Positions 1 through 6,365 of a stretch of 64,000 nt of DNA are shown here, one piece after another. The translations under genes and the position numbers were made by a program. The stretch is from contig NZ_CP030038.1 in NCBI RefSeq assembly GCF_015291725.1, positions 744,001 through 808,000 on the forward strand. Reading direction: 5' to 3'. The DNA is from Bradyrhizobium sp. CCBAU 51765. GTDB lineage: Bacteria > Pseudomonadota > Alphaproteobacteria > Rhizobiales > Xanthobacteraceae. Each line of letters starts with the position of its first letter. The first letter of the stretch is position 1. Below the pieces are notes generated by a model. The model was given only the letters and a program-made list of their open reading frames with translations, ran no database searches and was not told the DNA's origin.

Positions 1-360
1 GCGACGCCGCTGGCCGCTCGGCAACTCCCAGTCGATCGATTGTCCGACCCGCAGTCCCAACAGCGCACTGCCGACCGGAACCAGGATCGAAATCTTGCCT
101 GCGCCAATATCGGCCTGTGTAGGATAGACCAGTGTAACCTCGCGTTGTTCACCTGTCGTCTCGTCCTCGAAGACGACCCGGGAGTTCATCGTCACGACGT
201 CCTTCGGTATCTTGCTCGCATGGACAACGATGGCCCGAGCCAACTCGTTTTCGAGGGCGTCAAAGCGTCGTCCACCCGAGCCGGTTGCATAGGCTTCCAG
301 CAGATCGCTCAATCGGTCGCAGTCGTTTTGGGTCAGATAGATTGAAGTGGGCTTGGCCAT
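1..360 (-). CDS. GreA/GreB C-terminal-domain protein, Rnk-like (partial, runs off left edge)
   Basis: The minus strand from the ATG at 360 is open for 120 codons to the window edge, so the C-terminus is missing. It begins MAKPTSIYLTQNDCDRL and contains an FKBP-like GreA/GreB C-terminal domain with segments such as VTLVYPTQADIGAGKISIL and PVGSALLGLRVGQSIDW. That arrangement is typical of Rnk, the regulator of nucleoside diphosphate kinase, which resembles Gre factors but lacks a full coiled coil and acts on RNA polymerase. Rnk proteins are about 135 residues, so only a short tail is absent. A perfect FixK-type box (489-502) lies 135 nt upstream. The family is fairly certain; the exact role (Rnk or another Gre-like factor) is inferred. 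Confidence 0.75.
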   Translation of the reverse strand, partial: MAKPTSIYLTQNDCDRLSDLLEAYATGSGGRRFDALENELARAIVVHASKIPKDVVTMNSRVVFEDETTGEQREVTLVYPTQADIGAGKISILVPVGSALLGLRVGQSIDWELPSGQRRR

Positions 361-488
361 TAACATGCTCCAACAGGCGCTTTCGTCACGTGCAGTGTAA
401 GCAGGATGCAACCTTCCCAGCCTGCCGGCTGACAAGAAAACCCAGCGGAGCCAGCAAATTTATCTTGACGCTTCTGAACGGCCATAGA

Positions 489-502
489 TTGATTAAGATC
501 AA
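489..502. promoter_or_regulatory. FixK/FNR-type box upstream of the Rnk-like gene
   Basis: TTGATTAAGATCAA is a perfect TTGA-N6-TCAA match. It lies in the 235-nt gap between the Rnk-like start (360, minus strand) and the 3' end of the universal stress gene, so it can only serve the Rnk-like gene. The consensus is that known for Bradyrhizobium FixK2/FNR proteins; binding is inferred. Confidence 0.65.
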
Positions 503-595
503 AAAGAGGTCTTCACCCGCATGATGATCAGGCGAGTACCATCCTCAAATCAGTTGGCTCTCTGGGATACCCACATGAGGACGCAATGGTCAGCT

Positions 596-1411
596 TTAGT
601 GTGCCATGAATACCGGGGTCTTGGTTTGTTGGATCATTTCGGCCGTCATTGAGCCAAATACAGGGCGCCCAGTACGATAGCGAGTATATGCACCGAGAAC
701 GATCAGATCCGCCCCGAAGGCGAAGGAAACCGCAAGCAAAGTTGAGCTTTCCGACTCTCGTTCGAGAGGAACAGTCATGCTCTCAGCCTCGATTCCATGA
801 CATTTTAGGTACTCCACAACGTTTTCGCCGGACGGTTGAATGTCGTGACTTCCGACTGTAACCACGAGAGTGCTCTCGCTTCGCAGAAGAATTGGGATCG
901 CGAATGTGATAGCCCGGACGGCTTCTAATGAACCGTTCCAAGCAATTACACTGCGCTTGCCGACTTGAGCGACCGTGCTTGGCAACAGAAGAACGGGCCG
1001 AGCCGTCTCTCGAAGCGCGCTCTGTACCGAAATGTTAGGCCACGGGAGGTCAGTTGAATGAGGGCGTGCAAACACGATCAGGTCGGAGAGGCGGCCATGT
1101 TCCGCAATGAGATCGGCCTCTATCCCCGGCAGTTCCAGAAAACTCGCCGACAGCTTGCCGGCCGCTCTACTCCCCAGTTCATCGATTCCGTAGGATTTGC
1201 AACCGCTTAAAAAGAGTGCACGCACGCGATTTGCTCTCGTCAGACCTGCACGCTCAATCTCACCACCGACGGAGTCCTGATCACGTGCGGGCCTGGCGTA
1301 GAGAGCCTCTATGCGAGCCTCGAACTCGCGACCGAGAAGTAGAGCGGCGCCAATGGCAGCCGAATCGCTATCGACGCCTGCCAGCGGAACAAGAAGTTTT
1401 CTGAACGACAT
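596..1411 (-). CDS. Tandem-domain universal stress protein (UspA family)
   Basis: This 271-residue protein has two UspA folds. The first starts MSFRKLLVPLAGVDSDS; the second starts near residue 155 with KRSVIAWNGSLEAVRAI and ends with the nucleotide-binding loop GAYTRYRTGRPVFGSMT. The start at 1411 was chosen because AAGGGAGGT sits just before it; a longer frame to 1447 has no ribosome site. Family members of this size are cytoplasmic stress proteins that bind ATP or AMP and are often induced by low oxygen. A one-mismatch FixK-type box (1461-1474) is centred about 56 nt upstream of the start. The downstream target is unknown. Confidence 0.9.
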   Translation of the reverse strand: MSFRKLLVPLAGVDSDSAAIGAALLLGREFEARIEALYARPARDQDSVGGEIERAGLTRANRVRALFLSGCKSYGIDELGSRAAGKLSASFLELPGIEADLIAEHGRLSDLIVFARPHSTDLPWPNISVQSALRETARPVLLLPSTVAQVGKRSVIAWNGSLEAVRAITFAIPILLRSESTLVVTVGSHDIQPSGENVVEYLKCHGIEAESMTVPLERESESSTLLAVSFAFGADLIVLGAYTRYRTGRPVFGSMTAEMIQQTKTPVFMAH

Positions 1412-1460
1412 TTGGATGACCTCCCTTGCAGCCAAAAGCCGCGCCATCGGTCACTGCGGC

Positions 1461-1474
1461 TTGATGACGATCAG
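1461..1474. promoter_or_regulatory. Near-match FixK/FNR-type box upstream of usp
   Basis: TTGATGACGATCAG matches TTGA-N6-TCAA at all but the last base. Its centre is 56 nt from the usp start, so an activator bound here at the usual -41.5 position would place the transcript start about 15 nt before the ATG. One mismatch and no experimental support make this a moderate call. Confidence 0.4.
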
Positions 1475-1552
1475 AATTATCGCAGGCAGCTTGTTTGAGC
1501 ACCAGCAGCATTGCACCGCCCGGCGAACGACGCCTTGGTGACGAGCATTGCT

Positions 1553-1894
1553 TCAGCCTCGCCCATCGGCAAATCCCGACCGCGTCTTTCTTCTCCGAAT
1601 TGACAGCGCCGGCCGTTCCGCACCTGGCGGGGGCGTGTGCGGATCGCTTCCGCGCGCTCCCGTTGGGCTTTCAAGATGGCGGTCCGCTTCCGCAGGACAT
1701 TCGTCCAGATCGAGGATACCGTCTTCAATGGAGCGGCAAGGCCGCGTCAGACTATCTTCGGCGTCATCCATCTCCTTTTGCAGGTCGAGCAGCCGCCGGT
1801 CCGCGTGATCTTTGTTGTGTCTGCTGCGTTGCGTGATCTTCTTTGCGAAATCGAGCTGGTGATTGGTGCGGCTGTGGGGCTCGCAGGTACGCAC
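1553..1894 (-). CDS. Uncertain small hypothetical protein
   Basis: A 113-codon frame opens with a GTG preceded by CGGGA. Its first half is hydrophilic and helix-like (QKEMDDAEDSLTR), while the second half is rich in Arg, Pro and Gly and looks unlike a folded protein. An overlapping frame at 1477-1728 on the same strand continues a helix-like composition (LRKRTAILKAQRERAEAIR) after a hypothetical shift near 1710. This could be a frameshifted small gene or simply non-coding sequence. No family is recognised. The stretch 1475-1948 holds nothing else I can support. Confidence 0.25.
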   Translation of the reverse strand: MRTCEPHSRTNHQLDFAKKITQRSRHNKDHADRRLLDLQKEMDDAEDSLTRPCRSIEDGILDLDECPAEADRHLESPTGARGSDPHTPPPGAERPALSIRRRKTRSGFADGRG

Positions 1895-1948
1895 TCCCGT
1901 CTGAAGGCTCCCATGGCCGTAAAAGACGTTCCGCTCTCGCCGATCGCC

Positions 1949-2218
1949 TTAATGGCCTGCCTCCTCGTTGCTGCGCCGCATTCGCCAGTCGCGACCTACC
2001 TTCCGGCGATCCCAATCCCTCTGGTCCAGCATTCGGTCAAGGATCTCAGCGTCTTTTCGATGTTTCTTATGTGGTGACTTCGTTTGGCCGGGGCCAGGCC
2101 CTTGCAATCGATCAGTCTGAGCAAGCCTGACATGTGAAGCATTCTTCATCTCGCCGGCGAAACAGGAAGGCACGCCGGAGAACAGCATCAATATCGCTGT
2201 CACCGCTAGTACACGCAT
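1949..2218 (-). CDS. Small secreted hypothetical protein
   Basis: This is an 89-residue protein with a clear signal peptide: MRVLAVTAILMLFSGVPSCF followed by an A-G-E cleavage region. The mature part is short, hydrophilic and basic, with KSPHKKHRKDAEILDRMLDQ and a run rich in Arg and Asp. The ATG at 2218 is preceded by AAAAGGAGG, which rules out the longer frame starting at 2269. A near-match FixK-type box (2269-2282) is centred 57 nt upstream, the same geometry as the neighbouring usp gene. Export to the periplasm is inferred from the signal; the function is unknown. Confidence 0.6.
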   Translation of the reverse strand: MRVLAVTAILMLFSGVPSCFAGEMKNASHVRLAQTDRLQGPGPGQTKSPHKKHRKDAEILDRMLDQRDWDRRKVGRDWRMRRSNEEAGH

Positions 2219-2268
2219 GAGCGTCCTCCTTTTTAGGAGAACTCTCCATCCAACCGGTCGGATGGGCA

Positions 2269-2282
2269 TTGATCTATGTCAT
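2269..2282. promoter_or_regulatory. Near-match FixK/FNR-type box upstream of small secreted protein
   Basis: TTGATCTATGTCAT has one mismatch to TTGA-N6-TCAA. It is 57 nt (centre) before the ATG at 2218 on the minus strand. Spacing to the strong ribosome site fits a class II activator site. Confidence 0.4.
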
Positions 2283-2369
2283 TAATTGGCATGCAAGATG
2301 GAAGAAAGCCAGCCGGGTTGAAATCCAAAGCCCCCAAAATATTGGCCGGTTTCGTGAGTCAGCGGTTCA

Positions 2370-3611
2370 TCATACGATCAGGTCGACCACCAGAAGCAGG
2401 ACGCTGGAAACCAGGCCTGCAAACGGCACCCACCGCGGACAAATGAACGTTCCCAATGGCGGGGCATCATTTCTACCTTTGATCCGGATCAGCGCGAGGT
2501 TCACGACCGCGAAAATCACAAGCGTGAGGCCCGCCGTCAGATCGGCGAGGCCCGCGAGCGGAACGGTCAGCGCAAGCACGAGAATGGTGCCGACCCCGAA
2601 CGCGGTCGCCAACAGAGGCGTGTGCGTCACCGGGTTCAACCGTGTAAGAGCCTTCGGTAGGCCGCCCCGATCGGCCAGGCCATAGATCACCCGGGCAATC
2701 ATGATCATATGCACGATGATACCGTTAAGCGTCGCTACAATAGCGATTGCGCTCATGGTTACGAGCGGTAAGCCCGTGAGCCGTTCGAAGACAAGCGCGA
2801 GCGGTGCCTTAGAGCGGGCCAGCTCCTGCGGAGGTACCGCTGTCACCGCGATCCACACAACCAGTCCGTGGATGAGCGCGGTCAAGCCCAGCGTCAGGAA
2901 CAACGCGCGCGGCAGGGTTCTACTCGGCTCCTTCAGCTCTTCCGCAATGTTGACGAGAAGCTCGAAGCCGAGGAGGGCAAAGACGGCGATGAGCGCTGTT
3001 CTGGCTATTCCAGCCCAGGCCGTCGCATCGCCGGCAGAAGGCCAAATCTCCGGAAGGCGGGTGACAACGTCGGTCCCGTGACCGAGGCCGACGATAATGA
3101 TCAGGGCGAGGCCGCCCACGTTAATGAGTGTCATAAACCCGGCGAAAGTGACCGACTGGACCGTGGCGAGACCCGCTACGATACCCATCGCAAGGACTAC
3201 CCCGGAAATGATCCACGGAGCGGGGAGGGGTAGAAACACCGCAATATAGCCTGCGCTACCAACGCCGATGGTCGCGGCCGACACGATTGCCGTCATGACC
3301 ACAAGAAGTCCGACAGCGAGACTGAGCCAATCAAGCTCGAATGCGGCCTGGACATAGGCCGCCTCGCTGGCGCTCACCGGCATGCGTGTTCCTAATTCGG
3401 CAAACGATGCCGCATTGAAAGCCATGACGAGTGCCGCCCCCATAAAGGCAAGCGGCGCATGCAAGCCGCTGCGCCCCGCAGCGAGACCGATAAGAACGTA
3501 GATGCCGGCTCCGATGGTGACGCCGAGCCCATACAATACCGCGTGTGTCAACGTGAGTGACCGAACAAGGCGCCGTGACGCGTCCCGCGTTGCTACAGAC
3601 TGGACAGACAT
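2370..3611 (-). CDS. APC-family amino acid permease
   Basis: This 413-residue inner-membrane protein has about twelve hydrophobic segments. The N-terminal signature LYGLGVTIGAGIYVLIGLAA is the unwound TM1 substrate-binding motif (GxGIxxG region) of the amino acid-polyamine-organocation superfamily. A later stretch, ALLGFELLVNIAEELKEPSR, is the TM6 region with the typical F-E...N.AEE-.P pattern. The start at 3611 is preceded by GAGGAAGAACG. The protein should import an amino acid or related amine by proton symport; substrate cannot be told from sequence. It ends soon after the last helix, as expected for the family. Gene order places it in the stress island, but it has no close FixK-type box of its own. 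Confidence 0.85.
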   Translation of the reverse strand: MSVQSVATRDASRRLVRSLTLTHAVLYGLGVTIGAGIYVLIGLAAGRSGLHAPLAFMGAALVMAFNAASFAELGTRMPVSASEAAYVQAAFELDWLSLAVGLLVVMTAIVSAATIGVGSAGYIAVFLPLPAPWIISGVVLAMGIVAGLATVQSVTFAGFMTLINVGGLALIIIVGLGHGTDVVTRLPEIWPSAGDATAWAGIARTALIAVFALLGFELLVNIAEELKEPSRTLPRALFLTLGLTALIHGLVVWIAVTAVPPQELARSKAPLALVFERLTGLPLVTMSAIAIVATLNGIIVHMIMIARVIYGLADRGGLPKALTRLNPVTHTPLLATAFGVGTILVLALTVPLAGLADLTAGLTLVIFAVVNLALIRIKGRNDAPPLGTFICPRWVPFAGLVSSVLLLVVDLIV

Positions 3612-3806
3612 TCAACGTTCTTCCTCGATTGGTCCCGCCGGGCTGACTCATATGACGGGAGCTAAAGTATGCCAGAGTGCGGGCCAAATGGCGAAAGCCA
3701 GATTGTATCGCGCGCGTTGCAGGTACGTGGCGTTTGAGCCGCCAGTCCTTCTGTACCACATCGCGCATCGCTAGGCGTGCCCGACCGTTCTTACCCGCGG
3801 GAGAAT

Positions 3807-3820
3807 TTGATTCGCGTCAA
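3807..3820. promoter_or_regulatory. FixK/FNR-type box with no annotated target
   Basis: TTGATTCGCGTCAA is a perfect TTGA-N6-TCAA match in the 918-nt gap between the permease (start 3611, minus) and dedA (4530, plus). The only nearby candidate target is a 35-residue membrane frame starting at 3856. The remainder of the gap (3964-4382) shows no convincing gene. Confidence 0.55.
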
Positions 3821-3855
3821 GGAACCAGTTTCATGATCTCAACCACATCTTCGTC

Positions 3856-3963
3856 GTGCAGCGTGGCGAGTACTCGGAGCTTGGCCCACTGTTGATCACG
3901 GCAGTAGTGCTTGGTTTCATCCTCCCGATTGGCGCGATTCTCCTCTTCGGTTGGCGCGCGTGA
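3856..3963 (+). CDS. Possible 35-residue single-pass membrane protein
   Basis: The frame from a GTG at 3856 encodes a short polar head followed by one strong hydrophobic helix (LLITAVVLGFILPIGAILLF) and a GWRA end. There is no ribosome site before the GTG. However, a perfect FixK-type box is centred 42.5 nt upstream, so a class II transcript would begin almost exactly at this codon and be leaderless. Small helices of this type occur as accessory subunits of terminal oxidases and transporters. It could equally be the remnant of a longer membrane gene. Identity unknown. Confidence 0.35.
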   Translation: MQRGEYSELGPLLITAVVLGFILPIGAILLFGWRA

Positions 3964-4382
3964 TCTAATCCGGCGCCGATCGCCGTTCCGGCCGCCAACC
4001 GGCATGCAGCTCCAGTCGCAGTCTAAGACTGAATTTCGAATTCGATCTGGAGTGCTAGATCGACGATGTGATCCACCTAAAAATATCTCAAGCCCGCAGA
4101 CTCGATCCGAAGGAACTCCACTCACGTCCCAGGTGGACACAGTTGCGCGACGCGGCCACTAGGCTGCTGCTGCCATACCTCTGACCGAAAAGTCATCGCA
4201 CCCGCCTAGAGGGTTCTGAATCGTTCGTTGGAAGCTTTCGCGACTACCTCCCCTCGAAAATTGAAGATCTTGACCTCGACACGTCATTGCAAGCCCTCGA
4301 AGGCGGAACGAAGGGTGAGCGTCTCCGGCTTGGCGCCCTTGCGGCGGTCCGATCATGAAATGACTCAGGCCGGGCTCGATAC

Positions 4383-4396
4383 TTGATATCGATCAA
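4383..4396. promoter_or_regulatory. FixK/FNR-type box upstream of dedA-adh
   Basis: TTGATATCGATCAA is a perfect and fully palindromic TTGA-N6-TCAA box, 140 nt (centre to ATG) before the DedA gene at 4530. The alcohol dehydrogenase gene follows 128 nt after dedA and may share this promoter. Confidence 0.65.
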
Positions 4397-4529
4397 GGGC
4401 CGCAAGAACGGATTGACTTAGCTGACTGAGGGTATCTCGACTTCGATTGCGTTTCCTGCGGTGCGGGCGGTTCGAAAGCTGCCGATCTCCCGTGCAAGAG
4501 CGACTGCTTTCCGTCATAACGAGTGGCCG

Positions 4530-5141
4530 ATGAGCGATTGGATCGTTACATTTCTCTCTGAGGCGGGCTACCTCGGCATTTTCGCGCTTATGGTACTCGA
4601 GAACGTCTTTCCCCCCATCCCTTCCGAGTTGATCATGACGTTTGCCGGCTTTGCCGCCAGCCAGGGCCGGTTGAACCTAGCTGCCGTCATCTGCGCGGGC
4701 ACGTTTGGATCAACGCTGGGAACGACTTTCTGGTATCTGGCAGCTCGCTGTCTTGGACTTCAACGTGTCAGAGAACTTGCGGGCCGGTATGGAAGGCTTC
4801 TGGCCGTCTCTGCTGCCGACATCGACCACGCGGTGAGATGGTTTGGCCGGCACGGCCGCTCGGCGATTCTGCTGGGCAGGCTCGTGCCGACTGTGCGAAC
4901 TCTGATCTCCGTTCCCGCCGGATTGTTATCCATGCCGTTCGCCCTTTTTCTTGCATATACCATGGCGGGAACGTTAATCTGGGTCACCTTCTTGGCCTGT
5001 GCAGGCTACTGGCTCGGTGAGAACTACTCGACCGTCGGCCGCTTCATCGATCCCATAGCCTCGTTGATTGTTGCGGGTGCCGCCACAATTTATGCCCTGC
5101 GCCTCTTACGCCGGCATTCCCGTCGGGATTTGGCCGAGTAG
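4530..5141 (+). CDS. DedA/SNARE-associated family membrane protein
   Basis: This 203-residue membrane protein opens with the DedA pattern: FLSEAGYLGIFALMVLENVF then PPIPSELIMTFAGF. It continues with the re-entrant region GTTFWYLAARCLG and a helix carrying GRLVPTVRTLISVPAG (the G/S-R-x-x-P-x-x-R motif of the family). DedA proteins are undecaprenyl- or phospholipid-scramblase-type transporters that help maintain the membrane and proton motive force. The ATG at 4530 fits the family start; a longer frame from 4461 has no ribosome site. A perfect FixK-type box lies upstream and an alcohol dehydrogenase gene downstream. Confidence 0.88.
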   Translation: MSDWIVTFLSEAGYLGIFALMVLENVFPPIPSELIMTFAGFAASQGRLNLAAVICAGTFGSTLGTTFWYLAARCLGLQRVRELAGRYGRLLAVSAADIDHAVRWFGRHGRSAILLGRLVPTVRTLISVPAGLLSMPFALFLAYTMAGTLIWVTFLACAGYWLGENYSTVGRFIDPIASLIVAGAATIYALRLLRRHSRRDLAE

Positions 5142-5269
5142 GCGCTCCGTACCTCCGGTCACCCGGGAATGGATCAAGTTCAGCATTTTCTGCGTTGAAA
5201 GCTAGGTCAAACATCGAGCTTAGCACACTGCTAATCAAGTCTGTCGATGTTCAAGAATGGAGATGGAAC

Positions 5270-6343
5270 ATGGCCAAGATGAAAGCAGCCATCTTTGTCG
5301 AGCCTGGCCGAATTATTCTTGACGACAAACCGATACCGGATGTCGGCCCGCTCGATGCCCTGCTGAGGGTGACCACAACAACGATCTGCGGCACTGATGT
5401 TCATATTCTCAAGGGTGAGTATCCTGTTCGCAGCGGGCTGACGGTCGGTCATGAGCCCGTTGGCGTCATAGAGAAGCTTGGGTCCGCGGTACAAGGATAT
5501 CGAGAGGGTCAGCGGGTCATCGCAGGCGCGATCACGCCGAGTGGTCACAGTCACGCGTCTCTTGACGGGTGCCATGCCCAGGACGGTGCCGGCACGGCGC
5601 ATGGCTGGAAACCTATGGGAGGTTGGAAATTCGGCAATACGATCGATGGTTGTCAGGCCGAATACGTGCTTGTGCCTGACGCGATGGCAAACCTCGCCCC
5701 AGTGCCTGACAACCTAACAGACGAACAGGTCCTGATGTGTCCCGACATCATGTCGACCGGCTTTGGTGGGGCCGAGAGTGGACACATCCGGATCGGTGAT
5801 GCAGTTGCCGTCTTTGCGCAGGGTCCGATCGGCCTTTGCGCAACTGCAGGCGCAAAACTCTCCGGCGCCACGACAATCATTGGAGTGGATAGCATTCCGG
5901 AGCGACTGGAAATGGCGCGTCGGCTAGGAGCCGATCATGTCATCGATTTCAGAAAAGTTGATCCCGTCCAGGAAATCCTTCGTATCACCGATGGTCGCGG
6001 CGTTGACGTTGCAATCGAGGCGCTCGGTATTCAATCGACCTTCGAGGCATGCTTGCGTGTTTTACGTCCTGGCGGGAGGCTCTCAAGTCTTGGCGTTTAT
6101 TCAAGCGACTTGCGGTTACCCCTCGCCGCATTTGCGGCTGGGCTTGGCGACCACACGATCGTGACAACGCTCTGCCCTGGGGGTAAGGAACGAATGCGGC
6201 GCCTCATGGCGGTCATCGCCTCGGGACGCATCGACCTGAAATCGCTTGTAACGCACCGGTTCAAGCTCGATGACATCGAGCGCGCCTACGAACTATTCGC
6301 AAATCAGCGCGATGGTGTACTGAAGATCGCAATAACTCCGTGA
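5270..6343 (+). CDS. Zinc-dependent alcohol dehydrogenase (MDR family), structural-zinc site degenerate
   Basis: This 357-residue medium-chain dehydrogenase has the catalytic-zinc ligands in TTICGTDVHILKGEY and GHEPVG, and a Rossmann fold around VAVFAQGPIGLCATAGAKLSG followed by the NAD(P)-site IIGVDSI. The lobe that normally carries four structural-zinc cysteines reads TPSGHSHASLDGCHAQDG, with only one Cys, as in the isopropanol-dehydrogenase-like subgroup. It should interconvert an alcohol and an aldehyde or ketone in the cytoplasm. The start at 5270 is preceded by GGAGATGGAAC. It follows dedA by 128 nt and is probably in the same FixK-linked transcript, consistent with fermentative redox balancing at low oxygen. 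Its substrate is not determinable here. Confidence 0.88.
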   Translation: MAKMKAAIFVEPGRIILDDKPIPDVGPLDALLRVTTTTICGTDVHILKGEYPVRSGLTVGHEPVGVIEKLGSAVQGYREGQRVIAGAITPSGHSHASLDGCHAQDGAGTAHGWKPMGGWKFGNTIDGCQAEYVLVPDAMANLAPVPDNLTDEQVLMCPDIMSTGFGGAESGHIRIGDAVAVFAQGPIGLCATAGAKLSGATTIIGVDSIPERLEMARRLGADHVIDFRKVDPVQEILRITDGRGVDVAIEALGIQSTFEACLRVLRPGGRLSSLGVYSSDLRLPLAAFAAGLGDHTIVTTLCPGGKERMRRLMAVIASGRIDLKSLVTHRFKLDDIERAYELFANQRDGVLKIAITP

Positions 6344-6365
6344 AGATGAAGGCGTCAATTGCGAG

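Noticed and set aside
3792..3801. TTACCCGCGG similar to the TetR palindrome at 40639
   Set aside because: The second arm is not completed (GGGAGAA instead of GGGTAA) and there is no functional link; regarded as chance.
3817..4140. 107-codon minus-strand frame in the permease/dedA gap
   Set aside because: No ribosome site, no hydrophobic or domain pattern, and it overlaps the FixK-type box and the small plus-strand membrane frame.
5195..5210. TTGA...TCAA pair before the alcohol dehydrogenase
   Set aside because: Spacer is 8 nt; not a valid FixK-type box.
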